This document shows positions 7,217 to 15,878 of a stretch of 64,000 bases of DNA, in pieces. Source of the DNA: PLanc-01 sp035342095 (lineage in GTDB: Bacteria > Planctomycetota > Phycisphaerae > Sedimentisphaerales > Anaerobacaceae). Below the pieces are notes generated by a model. That model did not search any database, was not told the DNA's origin, and saw only the letters and a program-made list of their open reading frames with translations. Within the stretch, counting starts at the first letter, position 1. Every line of letters starts with the position of its first letter. The stretch spans positions 13,766 through 77,765 of the forward strand of contig DAOQWL010000019.1 in the NCBI GenBank assembly GCA_035342095.1. Reading direction: 5' to 3'. The position numbers were made by a program, and so were the translations under genes.

Positions 7217-9376
7217 ATGAGAATGACGAGGATGGCGGTCGAGACAGTCAGGAAACGGGACGGATTGATCGTTGAGTTCGACGCGTCGAAGATCGAGCGA
7301 GCGGTCCAACGGGCCGCGATGGAGACGCTGCAGGACCGCGAGCAGGCGGCAGCCGTCGCCCGGCGCGTGACACGCCTCGTGACGAACGATCTCGCAGGGC
7401 GATACGCGGGCCGAATCCCTGGCGTCGAGGACATCCAGGACCTCATCGAAGCGGCGCTGATGGCCGAGGGATACAGCGGTATCGCCCGGGGCTACATCCT
7501 CTATCGGGAGACCCGCTCGCAGGTCCGGTTCGCCAAGTCCGCCCTTGGGTTGAAGGACGACCTCAAGCTGCCGGTGAACGCCATCGAGGTGCTGCGACGA
7601 CGGTACCTGCTCAAGGACGAGTCCCGGCGGATCGTCGAGACGCCCAGCGAGATGTTCCGTCGCGTGGCGCACCACGTCGCCCAGGCGGAGGCCGGCTACG
7701 GCTCGGGTTCCCGCGTGCAGGAGGCGGAGGAGGTATTCTACCGCATGATGCGAAGCCGCGAGTTCCTGCCCAACTCGCCGACCCTGATGAACGCGGGGAC
7801 GCCGCTGGGGCAGCTCTGCGCCTGTTTCGTCCTGCCGGTGGAGGACTCGGTCGAGGGGATCTTCAAGGCCCTGGCCGACATGGCGAGGATTCACCAGACC
7901 GGCGGGGGCACGGGCTTCAGCTTCTCGCGCCTCCGCCCGCGCGGCGACCTGGTCGGTTCGACGATGGGACGCGCCTCCGGCCCGATCTCGTTCCTCGGCA
8001 TCTTCGACAAGGCGACGGAGGTGATCGTCCAGGGGGGCCGGCGCCGCGGAGCGAACATGGGGGTTCTCCGCTGCGATCATCCCGACATCGTGGATTTCAT
8101 CGAGGCCAAGGTCGGTTCCAACGCCCTGCGGAACTTCAACCTGTCGGTCGGCGTGACGGACCCGTTCATGCGGGCGGTCGCAAGGAATCGGCCGTTCGAT
8201 CTGGTGAATCCTCGAACGGGCAAGAGTGTCGCCCGCGTGGGGGCCCGCTCGCTGTTCGATCTGATTGTCAACGCGGCGTGGAGGACGGGAGACCCCGGCG
8301 TGCTGTTCCTCGATCAGGTCAACCGGCGCAACCCGACGCCGGGTCTCGGGCGGATCGAAGCGACCAATCCGTGCGGCGAGGTCCCGTTGCTGCCGCACGA
8401 GAGCTGCATCCTGGCGTCGATCAACCTCGACAGGATGACCACGGACGACGACACCGCCGGATGCACGGGCAACGCCGGCGTCGATTGGGCCCGCCTTCGC
8501 GACCGGGTCCACTGGGGAGTCCGTTTTCTCGATGACGTAATCGACGTGAACTGTTACCCGCTCGAATCCATTGCCCTCGCGACGCGGGCCAACCGCAAGA
8601 TCGGCCTGGGCGTCATGGGCTTTGCCGACATGCTCATCCGTCTCGGCATCCCTTATGGCGCCCCGGAGGCGGTGGCCTTTGCCGACAAGCTGATGCGTTT
8701 CATTCGCCGGGAGTCCCTTGCTGCATCCGAGAGTCTCGCCAGGCGGCGGGGCGTCTTTCCCCATTTCCGCCGGTCGATCTACGCCGGAACCGGGCGAAGG
8801 CTTCGCAACGCCACCGTCAACACGATCGCGCCGACGGGAACGATCAGCATCATCGCGGGCTGCTCCAGCGGGATCGAGCCGTTGTTCGCGGTCAGTTTCG
8901 TCCGCAATGTTCTGTCAGGAACGCGGTTGTTCGAGAGTCACCCGCTCTTCGAGAAGGTCGCCAGGGAGCGGGGCTTCTATCGACGCGACCTTGCGGCCGA
9001 GGTGGCCCGGCGTCCGTCGCTGGCGAAGGTCCGGGGCGTCCCTCGCGACGTGAAGCGTTTGTTCGCCACCGCGTTCGATGTCACACCTCGCCAGCACCTG
9101 GAGATCCAGGCGGCCTTCCAGAGGCACACGGACAACGCGGTGTCCAAGACGATCAACCTGCCCGCCGATGCGACGGTCGAGGATGTCCGCGAGATCTACC
9201 TGGCGGCGCATCGACTCCGCTGCAAGGGCATCACGGTCTACCGATACGGCTCCAAGGCCGACCAGGTCCTCTCGGTTGGAGAGGACACGGAGGCATCGCC
9301 CAGCGAGGCCCCCGACTTCATCCGGGCCGATCTCGACTATTCCGGCGTCTGTCCCAGCGGCGTCTGCGAGTTCTGA
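7217..9376 (+). CDS. nrdJ: Ribonucleoside-diphosphate reductase, class II (adenosylcobalamin-dependent)
   Basis: This 719-residue enzyme reduces ribonucleotides to deoxyribonucleotides. An ATP-cone allosteric domain (TVRKRDGLIVEFDASKIERA) fills roughly residues 8-95. The catalytic barrel follows, with NSPTLMNAGTPLGQLCACF (active-site Cys), QTGGGTGFSFSRLRP, the radical-site NPCGEVPLLPHESC and NTIAPTGTISIIAGCSSGIE. The C-terminus ends CPSGVCEF, a CX4C pair for re-reduction of the active site. The class II call rests on overall resemblance to single-subunit NrdJ and the absence of an adjacent nrdB; cofactor dependence is inferred. It is compact for NrdJ. Start 7217 has AGGGGCGG upstream. Confidence 0.9.
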   Translation: MRMTRMAVETVRKRDGLIVEFDASKIERAVQRAAMETLQDREQAAAVARRVTRLVTNDLAGRYAGRIPGVEDIQDLIEAALMAEGYSGIARGYILYRETRSQVRFAKSALGLKDDLKLPVNAIEVLRRRYLLKDESRRIVETPSEMFRRVAHHVAQAEAGYGSGSRVQEAEEVFYRMMRSREFLPNSPTLMNAGTPLGQLCACFVLPVEDSVEGIFKALADMARIHQTGGGTGFSFSRLRPRGDLVGSTMGRASGPISFLGIFDKATEVIVQGGRRRGANMGVLRCDHPDIVDFIEAKVGSNALRNFNLSVGVTDPFMRAVARNRPFDLVNPRTGKSVARVGARSLFDLIVNAAWRTGDPGVLFLDQVNRRNPTPGLGRIEATNPCGEVPLLPHESCILASINLDRMTTDDDTAGCTGNAGVDWARLRDRVHWGVRFLDDVIDVNCYPLESIALATRANRKIGLGVMGFADMLIRLGIPYGAPEAVAFADKLMRFIRRESLAASESLARRRGVFPHFRRSIYAGTGRRLRNATVNTIAPTGTISIIAGCSSGIEPLFAVSFVRNVLSGTRLFESHPLFEKVARERGFYRRDLAAEVARRPSLAKVRGVPRDVKRLFATAFDVTPRQHLEIQAAFQRHTDNAVSKTINLPADATVEDVREIYLAAHRLRCKGITVYRYGSKADQVLSVGEDTEASPSEAPDFIRADLDYSGVCPSGVCEF

Positions 9377-9392
9377 CCTGGATGAGGCATGG

Positions 9393-10877
9393 TCACCTTC
9401 TCTTCGGCTGCTGACCCCCGTAATACGGATAGTCGTCGAACTTGGCGCCGCCAAGCACGCGAGGATCGCCTGTGGCTCTCAGTTCTGCCAGAAGCGATGA
9501 CTCCAGCTTCTTCCTCGTATCCGCATACGCCGGATCGGACGCGACATTCTGAAGCTGATGGGGGTCGCTTCGCAGATCGTATAACTCTTCTGCAGGCCGC
9601 TTCTCGAAGGCCAGATCAAACAACGGCTTCACCTGGGCATCGTCCCGGTGTTCCATCATATAGGTCTTCGTCGGGGAGTCATCGATGTCGCCGTAGGCGC
9701 GATTGCGATAGTACGGTTCCCCGCCATCCACTGGGTCGCCCGCCGGCCACCGCTGTGGCTCGAAGTTGCAGATGTAGAGGAAGTCGCGAGTGCGGATGGC
9801 CCGGCAGGGATAGCCGAGTCCATCCTTACGGACCCAGGCATGGCGCTCCTTGCCCGTGAGGACGTGGTCTCTCGCGGGATCGATCCAGCCCGATCTGTCG
9901 GAGACGAGCGTTGCCAGCAGACTGCGACCTGTCATGGCGGCGGGGGGCGTCAGACCGGCCGCCTCCAGGAAGGTCGACGCGAGGTCCTGCAGACTGACGA
10001 AGTCCTGGATAACGCGTCCTCCCTTGGCGAGAGCGGGCCATCGCATCGCCAGCGGCACCCTCGTCCCGCCATCGCAGAGAGTGCTCTTGCAGCGGGGGAA
10101 GGGCAGGCCGTTGTCGCCTGTGATGACGACCAGCGTGCGGTCGAGTTCGCCTGCCTCCCGCAGCAGGTCAAGCAACTCGCCGACTTCGCGATCGAATCGC
10201 TGCACCTCGAAGTAGTAGTCGCAGAGGTCCTTTCGCACGATCTCGTTGTCCGGCAGATACGGCGGGACCACGACATCCTCGAGTCTCATGCCGCTCTTGG
10301 CGCCGGACTCCCAGTCGTAGTCGCGATGCGGGTCGTGACTGCCGAACCAGAAGCAGAAGGGGGTCCTCTCTGGGCGGGCCTGCAAGAAGGTCTTGAAGTC
10401 CTTGAACGAGGGTCCCGCGGGGTTCCGCGTTCGGCCTCCAGGCTGGTGCTGGCCTGGACCCCAGCCCTTGCGGGTGCAGCCCACGCAGTAGCCCGCACGC
10501 TCGAGCAGATCGGGGTAGACGGGGAACTTGGCAGGCAGGGTGCTCCAGAGGTTTCCGCCTTCCTCCAGACGCCAGTGCCATTGCCCGGTGACAATCGAGC
10601 CACGCGACGGCGTGCACGACGGCGCCGTGACAAAGGCATTCGAGAACAGCACACCCTCGCGAGCGACCGCGTCGAACGTGGGCGTCTTGACCACTCTGTC
10701 GCCCGCAATGCTCGCATGAGGCCAGGACCAGTCGTCTGCGATGCAGAACAGGATGTTGGGCCGCTCGGTTCTCACTGCTTGAGCTGGAAGTCCGGATGAT
10801 CCGGCCAACGCCATGCCGATCCCACCCAGGCCCACGGCTCTCAGGAACTCCCGACGAGTACGAAGATCGGTTCTCAT
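9393..10877 (-). CDS. Sulfatase, heparan N-sulfatase (sulfamidase)-like, Tat-exported
   Basis: The start at 10875-10877 (AGGAGAG five bases upstream) overlaps the tilS stop as ATGA, so translation is probably coupled. The 494-residue product begins with a twin-arginine signal (TRREFLRAVGLGG). The metal site NILFCIADDW is followed by CTPSR at residues 88-92, where Cys would be converted to formylglycine. SHDPHRDYDW and VVITGDNGLPFPRCKSTL resemble human sulfamidase more than arylsulfatases, suggesting N-sulfated glucosamine or a related glycan as substrate (inference). The C-terminal part (ELYDLRSDPHQLQNVASDP) is the usual sulfatase subdomain. It converges on nrdJ with a 16-base gap. Confidence 0.88.
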   Translation of the reverse strand: MRTDLRTRREFLRAVGLGGIGMALAGSSGLPAQAVRTERPNILFCIADDWSWPHASIAGDRVVKTPTFDAVAREGVLFSNAFVTAPSCTPSRGSIVTGQWHWRLEEGGNLWSTLPAKFPVYPDLLERAGYCVGCTRKGWGPGQHQPGGRTRNPAGPSFKDFKTFLQARPERTPFCFWFGSHDPHRDYDWESGAKSGMRLEDVVVPPYLPDNEIVRKDLCDYYFEVQRFDREVGELLDLLREAGELDRTLVVITGDNGLPFPRCKSTLCDGGTRVPLAMRWPALAKGGRVIQDFVSLQDLASTFLEAAGLTPPAAMTGRSLLATLVSDRSGWIDPARDHVLTGKERHAWVRKDGLGYPCRAIRTRDFLYICNFEPQRWPAGDPVDGGEPYYRNRAYGDIDDSPTKTYMMEHRDDAQVKPLFDLAFEKRPAEELYDLRSDPHQLQNVASDPAYADTRKKLESSLLAELRATGDPRVLGGAKFDDYPYYGGQQPKRR

Positions 10878-12319
10878 ATGTGCTCTCCTACAAGGGTCAA
10901 CTCCAGTACACGTTGTGTCCCGCATGTTATCCGGACAGACTCGGCGATGCGAACGGGGCACACCCACAGGATTCGCTCTTGATCGGCGAAGACGAACGTT
11001 CGCTCTCGCTGCTCGAGGGGCACCTTCGCCGTCGTGAGGAACTTACCGACCTTCTTGGTTGCCCCCAGGCCGAGCGGCTCGAATCGGTCGCCCGTCTGCC
11101 GAGGACGAACGACGATCGGAGGTTTCACCCGGTCCCAATCGAGGCACTCGGTGAAGGGACTCTTGTCCTTTGTAACTTGCCGTATGTCGATCTCGTCTTG
11201 CTCGATGATTCTCGCCGTGATTTCCCAGTCGCAGAAGCGGGTCGTTCCCGGAATGTTCAGTGCGGTGGGCGCACCATGCATGTGGGCACTCCCGTCTCCG
11301 CTCGCCAGTCGGTGACGTGCGACGAGGAGTGTGCCCGACTCGTATCGGACAGCGAAGCCGCCGGGCAGGGTGATCCGTCCGTGGACCGCACGCTGCTTCG
11401 CCAGTCCCAGGATGTTCCCATAGTGGTGTTCGGTGAGGTCCCGCTCACCCGACCCCAGGCTCACCAACGCCCGGCGGATCAGCTCGATTGCCACCTGCTG
11501 GGGGAGCAACGCCAACCTCGATGCGTCGAGGCGGACCGAGTGATCTCCCGCCCTCGCCATGGCGGACGATGCTGTCGTGGCTTCCCGCTCGATCCGGTCG
11601 TAGAGCCTTGCCGCGGAGAACGCCAGCTCCGACAGTTCCTCGACGAGGGAACTCGACGATTCCCGCTGCAGCGAGGGAAGCAGCCTGTGTCGAATGTAGT
11701 TCCGCGTGTAGACGGTGTCGGCGTTCGTGAGGTCCTCTCGCCATGCCAAGCCTTGGTCGCGAAGGTAGCGGACGATCTCGTCGCGCGTCGCGCACAACAG
11801 AGGTCTGGCCAGCCATAGACCGTCGCCGAATGGGCGAACAGGACGAATGCCGGCCAGGCCGCGAAAGCCCGTGCCCCGGCGCAGCCGATGGAGGAGCGTC
11901 TCAGCGTTGTCGTCCTTCTGGTGGCCTGCAGCCACCCAGGAGCAGTCGTGTTCCCTCGCGATCTCCGCAAGAGCCGCCAGACGCAACTGACGCGCCGCGG
12001 TCTCGACAGACAGCCTGTGTTCGCTGGCGTGCCTGCGGACATCGACCGCCCTGGTGACGACGGGAACACCCAGACTGCCTGCGAACTCGACGACGAACCG
12101 CTCGTCCGCGTCGCTCGATGGCCCGCGCAGGCAGTGATTGACGTGAGCACAGACCAAGCTGGCCTGGATGGTTCCCCTGTTGCGGAGCTTCGCGAGGAGG
12201 TGCACTAGGCAGACTGAGTCGGCGCCCCCGGAGACCGCGACCAGAATCCGGGCCGCTCCTGCGAAGATCCCGTGCAGGCCCAGAAAACCCGCCACCTTCT
12301 CTTCCATGCTGTCCGACAT
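10874..12319 (-). CDS. tilS: tRNA(Ile)-lysidine synthase
   Basis: TilS adds lysine to C34 of the AUA-reading tRNA(Ile), in the cytoplasm. The 481-residue protein has the PP-loop ATP site SGGADS at residues 30-35, the downstream AAGHQKDDNAETLLHRL block and ARPLLCATRDEIVRYL, all hallmarks of the family. The C-terminal domain (RQTGDRFEPLGLGATKKVGK, then ERILWVCPVRI) is complete. No clear ribosome site precedes ATG 12319. Its stop overlaps the start of the sulfatase gene by ATGA, an odd partner for a housekeeping gene. The TPR lipoprotein gene lies upstream, with a hairpin between them. Confidence 0.92.
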   Translation of the reverse strand: MSDSMEEKVAGFLGLHGIFAGAARILVAVSGGADSVCLVHLLAKLRNRGTIQASLVCAHVNHCLRGPSSDADERFVVEFAGSLGVPVVTRAVDVRRHASEHRLSVETAARQLRLAALAEIAREHDCSWVAAGHQKDDNAETLLHRLRRGTGFRGLAGIRPVRPFGDGLWLARPLLCATRDEIVRYLRDQGLAWREDLTNADTVYTRNYIRHRLLPSLQRESSSSLVEELSELAFSAARLYDRIEREATTASSAMARAGDHSVRLDASRLALLPQQVAIELIRRALVSLGSGERDLTEHHYGNILGLAKQRAVHGRITLPGGFAVRYESGTLLVARHRLASGDGSAHMHGAPTALNIPGTTRFCDWEITARIIEQDEIDIRQVTKDKSPFTECLDWDRVKPPIVVRPRQTGDRFEPLGLGATKKVGKFLTTAKVPLEQRERTFVFADQERILWVCPVRIAESVRITCGTQRVLELTLVGEHI

Positions 12320-12340
12320 GTGACGCGGGGCCCAAATGCA

Positions 12341-12369
12341 AACGGGTCTGACAACGCGTCAGACCCGTT
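12341..12369 (-). terminator. Hairpin between the TPR lipoprotein gene and tilS
   Basis: A perfect 12-base stem (AACGGGTCTGAC at 12341-12352 and its complement at 12358-12369) with a five-base loop lies 24 bases after the lipoprotein stop. On the minus strand it is followed by a weak T-rich stretch, so it may be a terminator or an attenuator ahead of tilS. Confidence 0.55.
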
Positions 12370-12393
12370 GGATATTGAATGACATCTCCACCC

Positions 12394-13179
12394 TTACTTG
12401 GGACTCGACGTGCTCAGGTCCTTGATTCGCTGTTCCGCGCGGCGTCGCCAATCACCGAACTGAGCCTCTTTGACGATCGCTTCCTGGTAGAGTTCCAGGG
12501 CTTCGGCGCGACGATACAACTTCCGGTCGAGGATGTTGGCCGCCTTGAACCGGGCGGGATACGGCGTGGCGGGGTCCCACTGGTACGCTCGCTGGTAGTA
12601 CTGCAACGCGAGCTGGAAGTCATTGAAGACCTCGTGAATATCGGCCATCCTGAACGCGGCGTCGTCGATCTTGTCGCTCGTCTGATACTGGCGGATCATG
12701 TCGGTGTACTTGCCCAAGGCTTTCCGCAGGACATCCTCGTTCTTCAGGAGATCCGGGACCATGGTTCCGGCCTGCCTGCGCGTCTGCTCGGCCTCCGCAA
12801 ACAACTGGTCAGCCGCCGGGATGGATTCCGTGGCCTTCAACGTAGCAGGGAATACATCCGCCACTGCGATGTAACGGTACATCGGGATTTGGTCCAGGGC
12901 TTTGCGTTCCTGCTGGGCCCACACGGTCTTCTGATGGTTTCCCGTGGAGTCATAATACTGTTCGAGCGACTGCAAACTGCGCCGATAGGCTTCACGATGC
13001 GTGGTCAACTGCTCCACGAGGTCGATCTCGTTCGCGGAAGCGGGTGTCGACGTCTGGGTGGTCTGAGAAGAGGAACCGGTTCGCGGCGGCAGCCTCCGGC
13101 TGCGCCCGGTATCGCTTTGGCACCCCATGGCGATCGTCACTATGAGAATCGCAGCCGCGGTTGTAACAATCCTTGTCAT
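12394..13179 (-). CDS. TPR-containing lipoprotein
   Basis: AAGGAGG stands seven bases before ATG 13179. The 261-residue product has a signal peptide ending in the lipobox-like AMGC (Cys20), then a Ser/Thr-rich linker and an all-helical body. Two or more tetratricopeptide-like units are visible towards the end (DFQLALQYYQRAYQWDPATP and RRAEALELYQEAIVKEA), a layout reminiscent of BamD/YbgF-type periplasmic scaffolds, though no specific family was recognised. It should be anchored to a membrane facing the periplasm. A hairpin follows before tilS. Confidence 0.75.
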   Translation of the reverse strand: MTRIVTTAAAILIVTIAMGCQSDTGRSRRLPPRTGSSSQTTQTSTPASANEIDLVEQLTTHREAYRRSLQSLEQYYDSTGNHQKTVWAQQERKALDQIPMYRYIAVADVFPATLKATESIPAADQLFAEAEQTRRQAGTMVPDLLKNEDVLRKALGKYTDMIRQYQTSDKIDDAAFRMADIHEVFNDFQLALQYYQRAYQWDPATPYPARFKAANILDRKLYRRAEALELYQEAIVKEAQFGDWRRRAEQRIKDLSTSSPK

Positions 13180-13296
13180 CCTGATGCCTCCTTAAGCACT
13201 GGCAATGCGTTTCTTACCGGGCCGGAACCCTGTACGGATAGTTTCTGCCTCCGCCGCGTGAACTTCTCGGCGGTCCCCCGGCCTACTCAGTGACTC

Positions 13297-13325
13297 AGTT
13301 AAGCCGAAGTCTCTCGGCGCGTCAA
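13297..13325 (-). promoter_or_regulatory. Possible promoter for the TPR lipoprotein gene
   Basis: On the minus strand, TTGACG (13320-13325), a 17-base spacer and TTAACT (13297-13302). The -35 is good and the -10 is poor; the leader would be about 110 bases. Confidence 0.3.
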
Positions 13326-13466
13326 GCATAAACGCGCGGAAAAAACTGACGAATCGCCGTATCCTACCACGCGAGACCCGTCGATCCTATCCCAGAATCT
13401 CAAAGAAAAACCGGACGACTCATGTATGAGCGACCTGCCGGACGTATCTATATTGGGTAGAACGAC

Positions 13467-14036
13467 ATGGGTGACGGACAACACAACGAGTTGACGCTGG
13501 TGTGTGCCGCTCGGCAGGGCGACAAAGGGGCCCTGCAGACGCTGCTGAAGCAGAATTGGGGCTGGCTCAAGGGGGTAGTCTACAGTGTGCTGGGCAACGC
13601 CCAGGACGTGGATGACGTGATGCAGGAGGTCTGCGTGCGGGTGATAACGAAGGTCCACACGGTCCGCGAGCCGGAGCGATTCCGAGCTTGGCTGGCCATC
13701 CTGGCCAAGCGGACGGCGATCCAGCACCACCGTCGATCCAGGCCGGACGTGGTCGCGATGGAAGAGCCTGTTCACGGCGGCGATCCATCGGACGACCTCG
13801 AAAGAAGGGAGTTGTACGGGCGGGTGCTGGAGGCGGTCCGAGGATTGCCCCCGAAATACCGCGAGGTCTTCGTACTGGCCCACTCGGGCGAACTGACATA
13901 CGCCCAGATGGCCGAGGTGTTGAACGTCCCGATAACGACGATGCAAATTCGACTGGTCCGAGCCCGACAGATGGTCCGCGACCAGGTTGCAGGAACAAGA
14001 CCCAGTTACAGCGAACAGAAGGTGCATGAGATATGA
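13467..14036 (+). CDS. ECF-type RNA polymerase sigma factor
   Basis: The 189-residue protein has region 2 (LGNAQDVDDVMQEVCVRVIT, then EPERFRAWLAILAKRTAIQH) and region 4 (LPPKYREVFVLAHSGELTYA followed by a helix-turn-helix) separated by a short linker, with no region 3 or 1.1, as in extracytoplasmic-function sigma factors. Its stop overlaps the next start (ATGA at 14033-14036), a gene that encodes a membrane-anchored anti-sigma-like protein, so the pair should sense an envelope signal and direct RNA polymerase to a specific regulon. The ribosome site is weak. Confidence 0.9.
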   Translation: MGDGQHNELTLVCAARQGDKGALQTLLKQNWGWLKGVVYSVLGNAQDVDDVMQEVCVRVITKVHTVREPERFRAWLAILAKRTAIQHHRRSRPDVVAMEEPVHGGDPSDDLERRELYGRVLEAVRGLPPKYREVFVLAHSGELTYAQMAEVLNVPITTMQIRLVRARQMVRDQVAGTRPSYSEQKVHEI

Positions 14037-14593
14037 GTGCGACGGACGACAAGGTGGAAGTGCTGATCGGCAAGCTGTTGGATGGCGAGATCTCGCCGCT
14101 CGAGCAGCGTCTGCTCGACCGCCAGTTGGAGCAGGATGCTCGGGCCAGGGCGCTCCTGGAGCAGATGCGTGTGCTGCACGAGTGCAGCGGCCAGGTCGTC
14201 GCACGAGAGGTCCGCTCGGGGGGGGCGGACCCTCAGGATGTGTTCGAGCGGGCTTGGCGGCAAAGCAAGGGGTCCGCCTGGGGGCGCGTGGTCTGCATTG
14301 GTGGACTGCCTCGCTTTGCCGCCGGCCTGGCGGCGGGGTTCATTCTGGGGTTGATTCTCCACTTCGTGCCCGTCGGGGGCTCGAAGGCTCCGATAGACAA
14401 TGCAGGAGAAATGACAATTGCTGACGCGGGCAATCCGAATCAGGTCCAGCCAGTGCTCGAGCGGCCGGACTCGCCTCGGGTTACCCGCGAGGTCGAATGG
14501 TATGGTTTCACGGATCAGGCGGGCAATCAGTGGCTCGTCGAGGGATTCCGTGAGGGGGTGGCCACGCCCGTTTCCTATCGTGGCGGTTTGTGA
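14033..14593 (+). CDS. Membrane-anchored anti-sigma factor-like protein
   Basis: This 186-residue protein overlaps the sigma gene by four bases. Its N-terminal ~50 residues (VEVLIGKLLDGEISPLEQRL) are helical and resemble the sigma-binding domain of anti-sigma factors, without the zinc-binding His/Cys set. One transmembrane helix lies near residues 88-108 (FAAGLAAGFILGLILHFVP), followed by a ~75-residue outer part. It probably holds the preceding sigma factor at the membrane until a signal arrives. The role is inferred from gene order and topology. Confidence 0.7.
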   Translation: MSATDDKVEVLIGKLLDGEISPLEQRLLDRQLEQDARARALLEQMRVLHECSGQVVAREVRSGGADPQDVFERAWRQSKGSAWGRVVCIGGLPRFAAGLAAGFILGLILHFVPVGGSKAPIDNAGEMTIADAGNPNQVQPVLERPDSPRVTREVEWYGFTDQAGNQWLVEGFREGVATPVSYRGGL

Positions 14594-14623
14594 TGAATGC
14601 TGAAGTCTAGGAAAGGATATGCC

Positions 14624-15655
14624 ATGAGAAGAAGCGCATTGATGTTCGGTTGTCTAGTAATGTCCTTCCTTGCCTGTGTGTCCTACGCCCAAGGCGAGCG
14701 AGGGTACATGGGTATGGAGCTGGACCCATCGCCGTTGCCCGATCTGTTGACCAAGCACCTCGGTCTGGAACCTGGGCAGGGCGTCCGGGTTCGCAACGTT
14801 ACTGTCGGCAGTCCGGCGGAACGGGCCGGGCTGGAGCGGGACGACCTGGTCATTGTTCTGCAGGGCAAGAAGGTCACGGGTTTCGAGCAGATCGTCGAGA
14901 CCGTGCGGGCCGCGAAGATCGGCGATGAGGTTTCGCTGGAGATCGTTCACCTGGGCCAGAACAAGAGCGTGCAACTGAAACTCGAGGCCGCCCAGGAAGA
15001 CGCGAAGCTGAAGTACCCGCCGGAGCCCGAGGCCATGACGACGTGGCGACCGGGAAAGATCTTCAGATTCGGTCCCGACGGTCGCAAGTGGGCGGAGATC
15101 CCGTTCGACCAAGTGCCGAAATTCGATGTGGACGTGGACCGGTTCTTCAAGCAGAGCTACACGTTCCATCATACGGCGGACGACGGCGACTACACGATCA
15201 CCATCCAGGGCGATCCGAAGGATGAGAACTCGGACGTGATCGTGCAGGCCGGCACAGAAGAGCATCGCTCCACGGTCGGCAAGCTGGATGCCATCCCGGA
15301 GAAGTACCGCGGCCCGGCTCGTGACGCTATCGAGAGCGCCCGCAAGAACGTGCACATGGACGTGAAGATCGACAAGCGGTTTGCTCTGCCCGATGCGGAC
15401 TGGCCCGAGATGTACCGGAAACTCCTCGATGTGACGCCCGACCTGGACATGCAGAACCTGGCCGTGCGCAAGGACCGCGTCCTGAGGGATCTCCAGGAGC
15501 AGATGGAGCGCATGCAGCAACGGATGCAGTCGCTGGAGGAGCACAATCGAGAGGTTCTGAATCGGCTGCTCGAGAAGAGAAACGAGGAGAAACAACAGGA
15601 GCAAGACACGAAGAAATCCACTCCCGCCGAGCCCACGGGCCAGCGCGCGATCTGA
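14624..15655 (+). CDS. Exported PDZ-domain protein with C-terminal coiled coil
   Basis: ATG 14624, after GGAAAGGAT, gives 343 residues with a signal peptide (RRSALMFGCLVMSFLACVSYA). A PDZ domain spans about residues 25-115 (RGYMGMELDPSP, VTVGSPAERAGLERDDLVIV). The middle is unrecognised. The last ~60 residues are a charged coiled coil (LQEQMERMQQRMQSLEEHNR). No protease domain is present, so it is a scaffold or sensor rather than a DegP/RseP enzyme. Position behind the sigma/anti-sigma pair suggests a periplasmic part of the same signalling unit. Confidence 0.8.
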   Translation: MRRSALMFGCLVMSFLACVSYAQGERGYMGMELDPSPLPDLLTKHLGLEPGQGVRVRNVTVGSPAERAGLERDDLVIVLQGKKVTGFEQIVETVRAAKIGDEVSLEIVHLGQNKSVQLKLEAAQEDAKLKYPPEPEAMTTWRPGKIFRFGPDGRKWAEIPFDQVPKFDVDVDRFFKQSYTFHHTADDGDYTITIQGDPKDENSDVIVQAGTEEHRSTVGKLDAIPEKYRGPARDAIESARKNVHMDVKIDKRFALPDADWPEMYRKLLDVTPDLDMQNLAVRKDRVLRDLQEQMERMQQRMQSLEEHNREVLNRLLEKRNEEKQQEQDTKKSTPAEPTGQRAI

Positions 15656-15680
15656 CAACCGAAAGGACCCTTTACTTCCT

Positions 15681-15714
15681 GGACCGGCTCACGAAGAAGC
15701 CGGTCCTTTTTTTT
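15681..15714 (+). terminator. Strong Rho-independent terminator
   Basis: Nine-base perfect stem GGACCGGCT / AGCCGGTCC (15681-15689 and 15698-15706), eight-base loop, then a run of eight T (15707-15714). It closes the sigma/anti-sigma/PDZ operon. Confidence 0.9.
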
Positions 15715-15878
15715 GAACCTGCCAGGCATGGCACGACGACTTGGAGGCGGAGGTCCTCTGGAGACCTCGACATTTCATGGTTGCACCGATTCTGATTCGA
15801 GATAGGATTTTCCAGATGAGTGCCTGAATCGACGTGGGCAGGTTCTGATCTTGGCATTTCCAACTCGAAAGGTGCGAT

